64,000 nucleotides of DNA, from the NCBI GenBank assembly GCA_965284315.1, contig OZ260072.1, positions 1,302,001 to 1,366,000 on the forward strand, written 5' to 3'. Positions 47,379 to 55,462 of this stretch are shown in pieces (positions within the stretch are counted from its first letter, which is position 1; each line of letters starts with the position of its first letter). A model generated the notes under the pieces. That model was not told where the DNA came from. It saw only the letters and a program-made list of their open reading frames with translations, and did not search any database. Source of the stretch: PCRC01 sp017848435. GTDB lineage: Bacteria > Pseudomonadota > Gammaproteobacteria > Burkholderiales > Burkholderiaceae_C. The translations under genes were made by a program, and so were the position numbers.

Positions 47379-47401
47379 GCCTGCCTAAAGCTTAGGCAGG
47401 C
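47379..47401 (+). terminator. Rho-independent terminator after maeB
   Basis: A perfect 10-bp stem (GCCTGCCTAA / TTAGGCAGGC) with a 3-base loop, followed by ACTTGCTTTTT. It lies 50 bases after the maeB stop. Confidence 0.8.
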
Positions 47402-47479
47402 ACTTGCTTTTTGGGCCCGCTTCGGTCACACTACCGACTTGAAATTTCGGGTTAACCCGTGGTTTTCGAGAGGTTGCTG

Positions 47480-47893
47480 ATGTCGCGGGCTCCAGATAAC
47501 AAGACCAAAATTGCCAAGCTCACGTGGTTTTTTTGCGCTGCTTTGTGGTTGTGCACACCAATGGTGCATGCCCGTTCCGAAGCGCCTCTCGCCCGCGCAG
47601 CCGAAATCCGTGTCGCCGAGTTGCCCCCGCAAGGGCGCGAAACTTACAGCCTGATCCAGCAAGGTGGCCCGTTTCCTTACGAGAAAGACGGTACCGTTTT
47701 TGGCAACCGCGAACGTCAGTTGCCTGGGAAAGCCCGGGGCTATTACCGTGAATACACCGTGAAAACACCAGGTGTGCGCCACCGGGGGACCCGCCGCATT
47801 GTCTGTGGCGGTCAGCCCCGTCAGCCGGACGCCTGTTATTACACCAGCGACCACTACGCGAGTTTTCGCCGGATCGTCGACACAGTTCATTGA
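47480..47893 (+). CDS. Secreted guanine-specific ribonuclease (barnase/RNase Sa family)
   Basis: A 137-aa small RNase. It has a signal peptide (about residues 11-31, ending MVHA). The catalytic Glu91 lies in YYREYTV, Arg105/106 in GTRRIV, and His125 in TSDHYASFRRI. Cys109 and Cys119 may form a disulfide. The ATG at 47480 follows GAGAGG; an in-frame GTG at 47459 would add seven residues. A barstar gene follows, so the cell protects itself from this nuclease. Confidence 0.9.
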   Translation: MSRAPDNKTKIAKLTWFFCAALWLCTPMVHARSEAPLARAAEIRVAELPPQGRETYSLIQQGGPFPYEKDGTVFGNRERQLPGKARGYYREYTVKTPGVRHRGTRRIVCGGQPRQPDACYYTSDHYASFRRIVDTVH

Positions 47894-47932
47894 CCACCTG
47901 CCGCTGGGGCAGGGGCCACCCATTTTTTGACT

Positions 47933-48352
47933 ATGGAAAGAGACGCGGAGATGGACACACCACTTCGTAATGTGAGAACCAACATCGTGCAGTCGATCCG
48001 TGCCTTCCGGGTATCGGATCTTCAGGGCGCTGCGCAGCATTTGGGTCAGCATTTTTTGTACGCCAATCTGGCCAACGCGCAATCCAAGCAGGACGTGCTG
48101 GACCTGATCGCCGAGCAGTTCACGTTTCCGTCGCATGTCGGCAAGAACTTTGACGCGCTCTACGACAGCCTGACCGACCCGCTGCACAAGTCGGGCCCGC
48201 AGCCTGGCTTTGTGCTGGTGCTGGAGCAAATCCCGACCAATGCCAAGTTCGACAAGGAAGCGCGCGAACAACTGCTCGACATCTTCCGTGACGCCTCGGA
48301 CTACTGGGGCGACCGGAAGATACCGTTCAGGTGTTTCTATTCTTTTCTGTAG
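47933..48352 (+). CDS. Barstar-family ribonuclease inhibitor, probably C-terminally frameshifted
   Basis: A 139-aa barstar-like inhibitor. The core (about residues 45-139) has FLYANLANAQSKQDVLDLIAEQF, HVGKNFDALYDSLTDPLH and LLDIFRDASDYWGDRKIPFR, ending CFYSFL. Next to a secreted RNase it is the cognate immunity protein. A coding-like frame (-1 shift at TCTTTTCTG) continues to 48552 and could be a lost C-terminal extension. An alternative start is ATG 47951. Confidence 0.85.
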   Translation: MERDAEMDTPLRNVRTNIVQSIRAFRVSDLQGAAQHLGQHFLYANLANAQSKQDVLDLIAEQFTFPSHVGKNFDALYDSLTDPLHKSGPQPGFVLVLEQIPTNAKFDKEAREQLLDIFRDASDYWGDRKIPFRCFYSFL

Positions 48353-48552
48353 CCCGTTCTGCATCCACCAGCCAAGCAGAACGGGCGAATGAGGCAAGCA
48401 AGGAAAGCAAAGTCGGCGAACCGCTGGCGGGCATTCCCCTGACCACCGAAACCGGCGAAAAAATGCCCACCGACAAACTGGTGGACGTGTCGCCTTTGGC
48501 GCTGCGCATGAGCAGCCCTTTCAACGCGGGTTATTGGCTCGCAGCAGCCTAG
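48331..48552 (+). pseudogene. Coding-like 73-codon frame, possible displaced C-terminal extension of barstar
   Basis: A frame with high GC at third positions continuing from the barstar gene in the -1 frame: reading across one extra T at TCTTTTCTG gives ...FYSFSVARSASTSQ and then VDVSPLALRMSSPFNAGYW to TAG at 48550-48552. It overlaps the barstar 3' end by 22 bases. It may be a frameshift remnant or a separate small peptide; the codon pattern argues it was translated. The rest of 48553-48668 holds repeat copy D and no gene. Confidence 0.45.
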
Positions 48553-48559
48553 GCTGTTG

Positions 48560-48634
48560 CCCCCACGGTTGCTCACTAGCGTGTAGCGCCCTGCCCTCCG
48601 AAGGAGCCACATTTCGCCTTGGGGCGGCCCGGCG
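48560..48634 (-). repeat. Dispersed repeat type 1, copy D (degenerate)
   Basis: GCCCCCACGG, a diverged middle, then CGCCTTGGGGCGGCCCGGCGG. It is in the same orientation as copies C and E, with the central palindrome decayed, and lies between the barstar region and rsmA. Confidence 0.6.
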
Positions 48635-48668
48635 GCGAAACATGACTTTCTGGCGGGTCAACCAAAAC

Positions 48669-48690
48669 AAAGCCCGCTTCGGCGGGCTTT
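48669..48690. terminator. Bidirectional Rho-independent terminator
   Basis: AAAGCCCGC-TTCG-GCGGGCTTT, a 9-bp stem with a stable UUCG-type tetraloop and T-rich flanks on both strands. It serves rsmA on the minus strand, whose stop is immediately adjacent, and the plus-strand genes upstream. Confidence 0.85.
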
Positions 48691-48691
48691 T

Positions 48692-49453
48692 TCACGTCTG
48701 TGTGGCTTCTGCCAGCGCCAGGTACTCGTGCACCGGCACTTCCTCGGCGCGGCGTTGCACGTCGAAGCTGCCGGCGAACTGTTTGTCTTCCAGCCAGCGG
48801 CCCAGCGTGTGGCGCAGCAGTTTGCGGCGCTGGCTGAAAGCCACTTGCACCAGGGTGCTGAGGTGCTTCACATCCAGACGGGCACACGTGGCCAGGGGCA
48901 CCATGCGCACCACGGCGCTGTCCACCCGGGGGGGGGGATCGAACGAGGTGGGGGGCACAAACAGCACATTGGCCATGGCGTAGCGCCACTGCAGCATCAC
49001 ACTCAGGCGCCCGTAGTCGCTGGTGGCGGGGCGGGCGACCATGCGGTCGACCACCTCTTTTTGCAGCATGAAGTGCTGGTCTTCAATGACCGCCACGTGG
49101 TCCAGCAAATGGAACAGGATCGGGGTGGAGATGTTGTACGGCAGGTTGCCAACAACGCGCAGCTTGCAGCCTTCAGGCTTTGGAATGGTGCCGAAGTCCA
49201 CCCTTAACACGTCCGATTCGATCACCTGCAGTTGCGGGTGGTCGCGCAGGCGCTGGGCGAGGTCGCGGTCCAGTTCGATCACGGTCAGCTGGCCGAGGCG
49301 TTCGACCAGCGGCTGCGTCAGCGCGGCCAGGCCGGGCCCGATCTCGACCATGGCCTGCCCCGGCTGCGGCGCGATCTCGGACACGATGGCGTCGATGATG
49401 CCGCCGTCAGAGAGGAAATGCTGGCCGAAGCGTTTGCGTGGGATGTGTTTCAT
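48692..49453 (-). CDS. rsmA: 16S rRNA (adenine1518-N6/adenine1519-N6)-dimethyltransferase
   Basis: A 253-aa KsgA/RsmA methyltransferase that dimethylates two adenines near the 3' end of 16S rRNA. Motifs: RKRFGQHFLSD, VEIGPGLAALT (SAM site), NLPYNIST (catalytic) and FVPPTSFDPPPRVDSAVV. It lies downstream of surA and lptD, the usual order. Full length. Confidence 0.96.
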   Translation of the reverse strand: MKHIPRKRFGQHFLSDGGIIDAIVSEIAPQPGQAMVEIGPGLAALTQPLVERLGQLTVIELDRDLAQRLRDHPQLQVIESDVLRVDFGTIPKPEGCKLRVVGNLPYNISTPILFHLLDHVAVIEDQHFMLQKEVVDRMVARPATSDYGRLSVMLQWRYAMANVLFVPPTSFDPPPRVDSAVVRMVPLATCARLDVKHLSTLVQVAFSQRRKLLRHTLGRWLEDKQFAGSFDVQRRAEEVPVHEYLALAEATQT

Positions 49454-49558
49454 GCACGCGCTCGGAGACTTGAACAGTGGGGGTCAGAGCCCGATCCGTT
49501 CGCTGTTTTGTTGCTTCGGAAATTTGACTGTCCTGGATCGGGATCTGACTCCCAGTTT

Positions 49559-50950
49559 TTAAAGGGGGGTTTCACGGAACTCCACATAGGCGCGGCCCCG
49601 GACTTCCTGGGCCCACTGGCTGTAAGCCTCGTCTTGTTTCTTCTCGCGCAGGGCGGCGCGGGCGAGTTCGCGTTGCTGGCTCTGGGTCAGTTTGGCCTGG
49701 CGCCGTTCGACGACCTGGATCAGGTGCACACCGAAGCGCGAGGTCACCGGCTCGGCGATCTGGCCGGGCGCCAAGGTCTCCATGGCCGCCTCAAACTCGG
49801 GCACAAACTGGCCGGGGTTGGCCCAGCCCAGGTCGCCACCGCTGGCGGCCGAGCCGTCGGCAGAGAACTCCTTGGCCAGTGCGGCAAAGTCGGCCTTGCC
49901 CTCGCGCACCTGCTGGCGCATCTGCGCGAGGCGGGCGCGCACGGCGGCTTCGTTCATGGTCGGGGTGGGGCGCATCAGGATGTGGCGGGCGCGGGTTTGC
50001 AGCACCGTGTCGCCGACGGTGCTGCTCTGTTTTTTCTCCAGCACCTTGAGCACGTGGAAACCGGCACCGCTGCGCACCGGGCCGGCGATACCGCCCACGG
50101 CCACGCTGCGGACCGCTTCGGTGAACAGGTCGGGGTAGCGGTCGGCCGGGCGCAGGCCGAGCTGGCCGCCCTGGCGCTTGTCGGGCGCGTCGGAGAACTC
50201 GGCCGACAGGGCGGTGAAGTCGTCGCCCTTCTGCGCGCGTTCCAGCACGCGCTGGGCACGGGCGCGCAGCGCCGTGACCTGGACTTCGTTGGCCTTCTCG
50301 GGCACGGCCACCAGGATTTGCGCCAGGTTGAGTTCGGTGACGGTGCTGCCAGCGGTCTGCTGTTCGCGGATGAACTGGTCGGCTTCCTGGTCGGTGATGC
50401 GGGTGCGGGACTCGACCTCGCGTTCGCGCAGGCGCGACAGCAGCAGCTGGTCACGCAGGTCGTTGCGGAACTGCTGCAGGCTCAGGCCGTCGGCCTGCAG
50501 GCGGCGGCGCAGCACGTCCACCGTGATCTGGTTTTGCTGTGCCACGGTCTGCATGGCCTGGTCGATCATGCCCTCGTCCACCCGCACGCCGGTTTCACGC
50601 GCCACCTGCAGCTGGGCGCGCTCGTTGATCATGAGGTCGATCATGCGCGAGGCCAGCTCGTTGCGTGGCGGAATGGCCACGCCCTGCTGGGTCAGCTGCT
50701 GCTCGGCGCGAAGCACCCGCAGCCGCAGCTCGTTGTTGGTGATGGGCTCGGAGTTGACCACCACCACGATGAAGTCGGCTGGCAGGGGCCCGCTCTGGGC
50801 AATGCGCTGGGTGGGCACGGCACCGGCGTTGGGCAAACCGAGCGGGCGGTTGGAGGGGCGCAGTGTCTGCGCCTGCAGGCTGGCGCCCAGCAGCAGCACA
50901 CAGCCAGCCAGCATCAGACGGGGAAGCGGGTGCGGGAAATGGGTTTTCAT
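49559..50950 (-). CDS. surA: Periplasmic peptidyl-prolyl isomerase and chaperone SurA
   Basis: A 463-aa exported chaperone for outer-membrane proteins. It has a signal peptide (about 1-28, ending LQAQ) and an N-terminal chaperone domain beginning DFIVVVVNSEPITNNELRLRV. Two parvulin-type rotamase domains follow: TVTELNLAQILVAVP near 210-310 and TRARHILMRPTPTM near 320-420. It starts 5 bases after the lptD stop. LptD is one of its clients, which fits their joint transcription. Confidence 0.95.
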   Translation of the reverse strand: MKTHFPHPLPRLMLAGCVLLLGASLQAQTLRPSNRPLGLPNAGAVPTQRIAQSGPLPADFIVVVVNSEPITNNELRLRVLRAEQQLTQQGVAIPPRNELASRMIDLMINERAQLQVARETGVRVDEGMIDQAMQTVAQQNQITVDVLRRRLQADGLSLQQFRNDLRDQLLLSRLREREVESRTRITDQEADQFIREQQTAGSTVTELNLAQILVAVPEKANEVQVTALRARAQRVLERAQKGDDFTALSAEFSDAPDKRQGGQLGLRPADRYPDLFTEAVRSVAVGGIAGPVRSGAGFHVLKVLEKKQSSTVGDTVLQTRARHILMRPTPTMNEAAVRARLAQMRQQVREGKADFAALAKEFSADGSAASGGDLGWANPGQFVPEFEAAMETLAPGQIAEPVTSRFGVHLIQVVERRQAKLTQSQQRELARAALREKKQDEAYSQWAQEVRGRAYVEFRETPL

Positions 50951-50955
50951 GGTGC

Positions 50956-53385
50956 TCAGTCGTAACGGGAAAAACGGCTCGGTGTGGTGGTCTGTTCGCG
51001 CAGGTACTGGTAGCGGGGGATGTTGTCGCGCAGGGTCTTCAGCGGGTTGGAGCCGAGCCGCGAGAAGCCGACGAATTCCAGCTGGAACAGGATGCGCTGG
51101 TTGGCCGAGTTGACGCTGCGCTGCAGCCGCTCCAGCACGATGCGGCCGAGCCAGCAGCCACCGTCGTATTCGAGGCCGAGGATGGAGTCCACCAGCTTGC
51201 TGTCTTTCAGGCTGTAGTTGAGGCGGCCAACGCCGTACCAGCGGCCTTCGCCCAGGCCCTTGCCATAGCCGAGGTCGTTGCCGCGGTCGCCGAACAGGTC
51301 GTTGATCGGCCACTGGAAGCCAATGTCCACCTGCTCGCTGCCCTGGTCCAGCGTGCTGGTGGGGCGCTGCAGGCGGTAGGCGGCGCTGACGACGCGGTAG
51401 TTGGTGGGCGCGTAGCGGACGCTGGCGGTGGAGCGGATCGAGCGGCCGGACTTCTGGTTGAACTGCGCCGTGCCTTCGGTAGACCACTTCTCGCTCCAGT
51501 TCACTGCCGCACCGGCGAGCACGTCGCTGATGCGGTCCACCTGCGGCGTGCCGCCGGGCAGGGTGACGTTCTGGTCTTTGTAGCGCAGGCGCTGGGCCAC
51601 GCCCAGGCGCAGGGCCTCGGCACCGGTGGCCGGGTCCAGGAAGCGGGTGGTGACGCCGAGCGTCAGCAGGTTGTTGTCGGAGATGCGGTCGTTGCCGCCG
51701 AACGCGTTCTCGGTGTAGACGGTGGCGAAGTTGAAGTCGTTGGTGCCGGAGTCGTAGTTGGGCAGGAAGCTCTGGTCGCGGAACGGCGTGTAGGTGTAGA
51801 AGGCGCGCGGCTCCAGCGTCTGGGTGAAACCCCGGCCAAAGAAGCTGGTCTGGCGCTCGAACACCAGCCCGCTGTCGAGGCTGAAGGTGGGCAGCGTGCG
51901 GCTGGCGGTGGTCAGGCCATTGGCCAGTGGGCCGTCAAAGCTGTAGTTGGTGGCGTGGAACTGGGCCTTGGGCACCACGAAGTAGCCGGGCGTGACCCAG
52001 GGCCGGCTCACCTGGCCGATGGCGTAACTGCGGTTGCCGTTGGGCTGGCGCGTCAGGTCGCGGTCGGACACGAAGCGGGTGAAGTCGCCTTCGAATGAAA
52101 AATCGAGTCCGGCAATGCCCTGCTTGCTGTAGCGAGTGTTGACCTGGGGCAGCCGGTCGTAGGGCGGCACGATGGGCGCTGTCACGTCCTGCAGGGTTTG
52201 CCATTTCAGGGTGCGCACGCTGTTGGTGAAGTCGCCAATGGCGAAATTGGCCGACGCGTCAGACGCCAGCAGGCGCTGGGTCAGCGAGCCGGTGGCGCGC
52301 GGGAAGTCGCGCCAGTAGTTGTCGTCGCTGACGCGGTTGATGTTGAGGTTGATGCCGACCGGCCCGATGGCCGCCAGCCCGGTGTCGAAGCCGCCGCTGT
52401 GCTGCGCCACCACGCCCCAGCGCGAGCGGTTGCGCAGCGTGTCATTGGGCATGAAGTCGCCGCGCAGAACGCCGCGGTAGTCGTCTTCCAGGTAGCGGAA
52501 CTCGGCGCCCCCCGCCACACCGCGTCGGCTCAGCAGTTCGGGGTAGAGCGTCAGGTCGCGGTTGGGTGCGATGTTCCAGTAGTAAGGCAGCACCACGTCC
52601 AGCCCGCTCAGGTTGTCCAGTGCCACGGTGGGCGGCAGGAAGCCGGACTTGCGCTTGTCGCTGAGCGGGAAGCTCATGTTGGGAAACGGCAGGATCGGGA
52701 CGTTCTGGAAGCGCAGCACCGCGCCTTCGGCCTGGCCAACGTCTTCCTCGGTGTCGAAATTGATGCTGGTGGCGTTCAGGATCCAGGCTGGCATCCAGTC
52801 GGGGCCGGGCTGGCGTTTGCAGGTGGTCAGGCTGGCGTTGCGCACGATGCTGCGCTTGTCGTCAATGAACTCGACCTGTGAGGCTTCGCCGTAGCTGTCG
52901 TTGTTGATGAACTGGTAACGCGGCTGCTTGAAGAAACCCTCGAAGGTCTCCAGCCGCAGCTGCAGTTCCGGCCCCTGGTAGATGTTGCCAGCGCGGTTGA
53001 CGTAGACGTTGCCAATGGCTTTGGCCTGGTCTTCGGTCTGGTTGTACTCGATGCGGTCGGCGCGGATCACGGTGTCGCCCTGGCGCAGTTCGGCGTTGCC
53101 CTCGATCACCGTGTTCAGCTCGGTCTGGCCCGACAGCGTGTCGCCGGAGATGAAGGTGGGGCGTTGCCCGCGCGCCGCGCCGGGCAGGGCTTCCTGCAAC
53201 TGCAGGCTGCGCTTGAGCTGCAGCGGCTGGTTGTCCGGTGTGTTGGTGCCAGGCGGACGCGGGTCGGCCGCCACCGCCGGGCCACCGATCAGGGCTGCCA
53301 GCGCCACGCTGGCCAGGGTGGACAGCGTGAACAGGCCGGCCTGGGGCGCGGCGGGCAACTTCGGTAGGCGGGGCTTGAGGCGCAA
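50956..53385 (-). CDS. lptD: LPS-assembly outer-membrane protein LptD
   Basis: The outer-membrane beta barrel that inserts LPS with LptE. The N-terminal OstA/LptA-like domain has ISGDTLSGQTELNTVIEGNAELRQGDTVIRADRIEYN; the barrel includes SGFLPPTVALDNLSG and ends near IPRYQYLREQ. The mature protein follows a signal peptide (LASVALAALIGGPAVA). No ATG with a Shine-Dalgarno lies near it; TTG at 53385 gives a normal signal peptide, while an in-frame ATG at 53520 would add 45 residues. About 809 aa as called. Divergent from amgK. Confidence 0.9.
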   Translation of the reverse strand: MRLKPRLPKLPAAPQAGLFTLSTLASVALAALIGGPAVAADPRPPGTNTPDNQPLQLKRSLQLQEALPGAARGQRPTFISGDTLSGQTELNTVIEGNAELRQGDTVIRADRIEYNQTEDQAKAIGNVYVNRAGNIYQGPELQLRLETFEGFFKQPRYQFINNDSYGEASQVEFIDDKRSIVRNASLTTCKRQPGPDWMPAWILNATSINFDTEEDVGQAEGAVLRFQNVPILPFPNMSFPLSDKRKSGFLPPTVALDNLSGLDVVLPYYWNIAPNRDLTLYPELLSRRGVAGGAEFRYLEDDYRGVLRGDFMPNDTLRNRSRWGVVAQHSGGFDTGLAAIGPVGINLNINRVSDDNYWRDFPRATGSLTQRLLASDASANFAIGDFTNSVRTLKWQTLQDVTAPIVPPYDRLPQVNTRYSKQGIAGLDFSFEGDFTRFVSDRDLTRQPNGNRSYAIGQVSRPWVTPGYFVVPKAQFHATNYSFDGPLANGLTTASRTLPTFSLDSGLVFERQTSFFGRGFTQTLEPRAFYTYTPFRDQSFLPNYDSGTNDFNFATVYTENAFGGNDRISDNNLLTLGVTTRFLDPATGAEALRLGVAQRLRYKDQNVTLPGGTPQVDRISDVLAGAAVNWSEKWSTEGTAQFNQKSGRSIRSTASVRYAPTNYRVVSAAYRLQRPTSTLDQGSEQVDIGFQWPINDLFGDRGNDLGYGKGLGEGRWYGVGRLNYSLKDSKLVDSILGLEYDGGCWLGRIVLERLQRSVNSANQRILFQLEFVGFSRLGSNPLKTLRDNIPRYQYLREQTTTPSRFSRYD

Positions 53386-53581
53386 GGTAGGACGCAGCGG
53401 CGGCAGTAGGTGAACAGGAACAGGCCCGGGGAGCGCACCGGGCCGGGCGCCGTTTGTAGAATGGATTATCCATGAGTCAAAACCCCTGCCCAGCCCCTGT
53501 TTCCCGCCTTGTGGGGACATGGGCACATGCGGCAGGCGGCCGAGCCATCCCCTGTCTGTCTCCTTTGTCCTGAAGCACCCC

Positions 53582-54649
53582 ATGAACGAGCCCATCCTCT
53601 GGACAGACCCTGCCCGCGCTGCCGCTTTCACGGCCTGGCTGGCACCGCTGTTGCCGACCCACCAGCTGCGTGCCGAGACCCTGCGCCCGGCCTCGGCCGA
53701 CGCCAGCTTCCGGCGCTATTTCCGCATCGACAGTGCCGCACCGGGCTTGGGCAGCTGCATCGTGATGGACGCGCCGCCCGCGCTGGAAAATTGCGCGCCT
53801 TTCGTGCAGGTGGCCGGGCTGATGGCCGGTGCTGGCCTGCGCGTGCCCGAGGTGCTGGCCTGGAACGAAGCGCAGGGCTTCATGCTGCTGACCGACCTGG
53901 GGGGCCAGACCGTGCTGGACGTGATCGACCCGGCCCAGCCGAGTGCCAACCTGCCGCACTACCTGCAGGCCATTGACGCGCTGGTGGCCTGGCAACTGGC
54001 CTCCAAACCCGGCGTGTTGCCCGCGTACGACGAAGCGCTGCTGAAGCGCGAACTGCAGCTGTTCCCCGACTGGTACCTCGCCAAGCACCGCGGCCTGACG
54101 CTGGACCCGGCGCAGCAAACGCTGCTGGACAACACCTTCAACCTGCTGGTGGCCCACAACCTCGGCGCCGCCAGCGTGTATGTGCACCGCGACTTCATGC
54201 CCCGCAACCTGATGGTGAATCCCGGCGGCGCGGACCAGCCGCTGGGCGTGCTCGACTTCCAGGACGCGGTGTACGGCCCCATCACCTACGACATTGCCAG
54301 CCTGATGCGCGACGCCTTCCTCAGCTGGGGCGAAGACTTCGTGCTCGACGTGACGGTGCGCTACTGGCAAAAGGCCAGCAAGGCCGGCCTGCCGGTGGAC
54401 GCCGACTTTGGCGAGTTCTACCGCCAGGTCGAGTGGATGGGCCTGCAACGGCACCTGAAGGTGGCCGGCATTTTTGCCCGCATCACCCTGCGCGACGGCA
54501 AGCCCAAGTACCTGGCCGACGCGCCGCGCTTCATCGGCTACATCCGCGCCACCGCCGGCCGCTACCGCGAGCTGCTGCCTTTCATGCGGCTGATCGACAC
54601 GCTGGAAGGCGTCGAAGCCGTCAGCGGCTATGCGTTTGGCCGTGTGTGA
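53582..54649 (+). CDS. amgK: Anomeric N-acetylmuramate/N-acetylglucosamine kinase, aminoglycoside-phosphotransferase fold
   Basis: A 355-aa kinase that phosphorylates MurNAc at C1 in the peptidoglycan-recycling shortcut used by many Gram-negatives. Motifs: SADASFRRYFRI, VYVHRDFMPRNLMV (catalytic HxDxxxxN) and LGVLDFQDAVYGPITYDIASL (DFG-like metal site). It is divergent from lptD, as in Pseudomonas, but its usual follower murU is at 25490 here. The ATG at 53582 was chosen; an upstream ATG at 53519 overlaps the lptD leader. Confidence 0.88.
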   Translation: MNEPILWTDPARAAAFTAWLAPLLPTHQLRAETLRPASADASFRRYFRIDSAAPGLGSCIVMDAPPALENCAPFVQVAGLMAGAGLRVPEVLAWNEAQGFMLLTDLGGQTVLDVIDPAQPSANLPHYLQAIDALVAWQLASKPGVLPAYDEALLKRELQLFPDWYLAKHRGLTLDPAQQTLLDNTFNLLVAHNLGAASVYVHRDFMPRNLMVNPGGADQPLGVLDFQDAVYGPITYDIASLMRDAFLSWGEDFVLDVTVRYWQKASKAGLPVDADFGEFYRQVEWMGLQRHLKVAGIFARITLRDGKPKYLADAPRFIGYIRATAGRYRELLPFMRLIDTLEGVEAVSGYAFGRV

Positions 54650-54677
54650 GCCCCTTTCGGGTGACTTTCCTGTCAAT

Positions 54678-54740
54678 TTCAAGCCAAATCGGCACCAAGC
54701 CCCAGTGAAGCCTGACAAGTTAGCTATAAAAACAAGAGCA
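54678..54740 (-). repeat. Dispersed repeat type 2, copy 4 (inverted)
   Basis: On the minus strand TATAGCTAACTTGTCAGGC, TTCACTGGGGCTTGG and TGCCGATTTGGC, clearly related to copy 1. It lies in the amgK-rsmE spacer and ends 2 bases before the rsmE start, so the rsmE leader is repeat-derived. Confidence 0.7.
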
Positions 54741-54742
54741 AC

Positions 54743-55462
54743 ATGAGCCTTCCCCGCATCCACTGCGCCCTGCCACTCGCCACCGGCAGCGTGATTGACC
54801 TGCCCCCCGGCGCCGCCCGGCATGTGCAGGTGCTGCGCTTGCAGCCGGGCGGGCTGATCACGCTGTTTGGTGGTGAACAGGGTGGCGAATTCGAGGCCAC
54901 CGTCGAGCACATGGGCCGCAGCGACGTGCGCGTGCTGGTCGGTCCCCACCACGCGCTCGAACGCGAACCCGCGCGTGCGGTGCACCTGGTGCTGGGCATG
55001 CCCGCCAACGACCGCATGGACTGGCTGGTGGAGAAAGCCACCGAACTTGGCGTTGCCAGCATCCAGCCGGTGGTCACCGAACGCAGCGTGTTGCGCCTGA
55101 ACGGCGAGCGCGCGCAGAAAAAGCGCGAGCACTGGCAGGCCGTGGCGGTGGCCGCCTGCGAGCAGTGTGGCCGCAACCGCGTACCGCCGGTGCATGCGGT
55201 GCGCAGCCTCTCAGACTGGCTGGCCCAGCCTGCGGGCGGCCCGCAGCGCCTGCTGCTGTCGCTGCGCGCGGGCGCCAGCCCCGTGCATGCCACCGCCGTG
55301 GTTGGCAGCGCCGTGACCTTCTTGTCCGGCCCCGAAGGCGGCCTCAGCCCCGCCGAAGAAGACGCCGCCATTGCCGCCGGTTTCACCCCGGTCACCCTCG
55401 GCCCCCGCGTGCTGCGCGCCGAAACCGCCCCCCTGGCCGCGCTGGTCGCGCTCACGCTGTGA
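54743..55462 (+). CDS. rsmE: 16S rRNA (uracil1498-N3)-methyltransferase
   Basis: A 239-aa SPOUT methyltransferase. The N-terminal PUA-like domain has ARHVQVLRLQPGGLI. The SPOUT domain has the trefoil-knot motifs DWLVEKATELGVASIQPVVTERS and FLSGPEGGLSPAEEDAA, then LGPRVLRAETAPLAAL. It ends where the broken MFS gene begins (overlap GTGA). Confidence 0.95.
   Translation: MSLPRIHCALPLATGSVIDLPPGAARHVQVLRLQPGGLITLFGGEQGGEFEATVEHMGRSDVRVLVGPHHALEREPARAVHLVLGMPANDRMDWLVEKATELGVASIQPVVTERSVLRLNGERAQKKREHWQAVAVAACEQCGRNRVPPVHAVRSLSDWLAQPAGGPQRLLLSLRAGASPVHATAVVGSAVTFLSGPEGGLSPAEEDAAIAAGFTPVTLGPRVLRAETAPLAALVALTL

Noticed and set aside
53386..53631. An extended N-terminus of LptD from the upstream ATGs
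   Set aside because: It would put 45-82 non-signal residues before a clear signal peptide and has no ribosome-binding site; I kept a TTG start and flagged the uncertainty.
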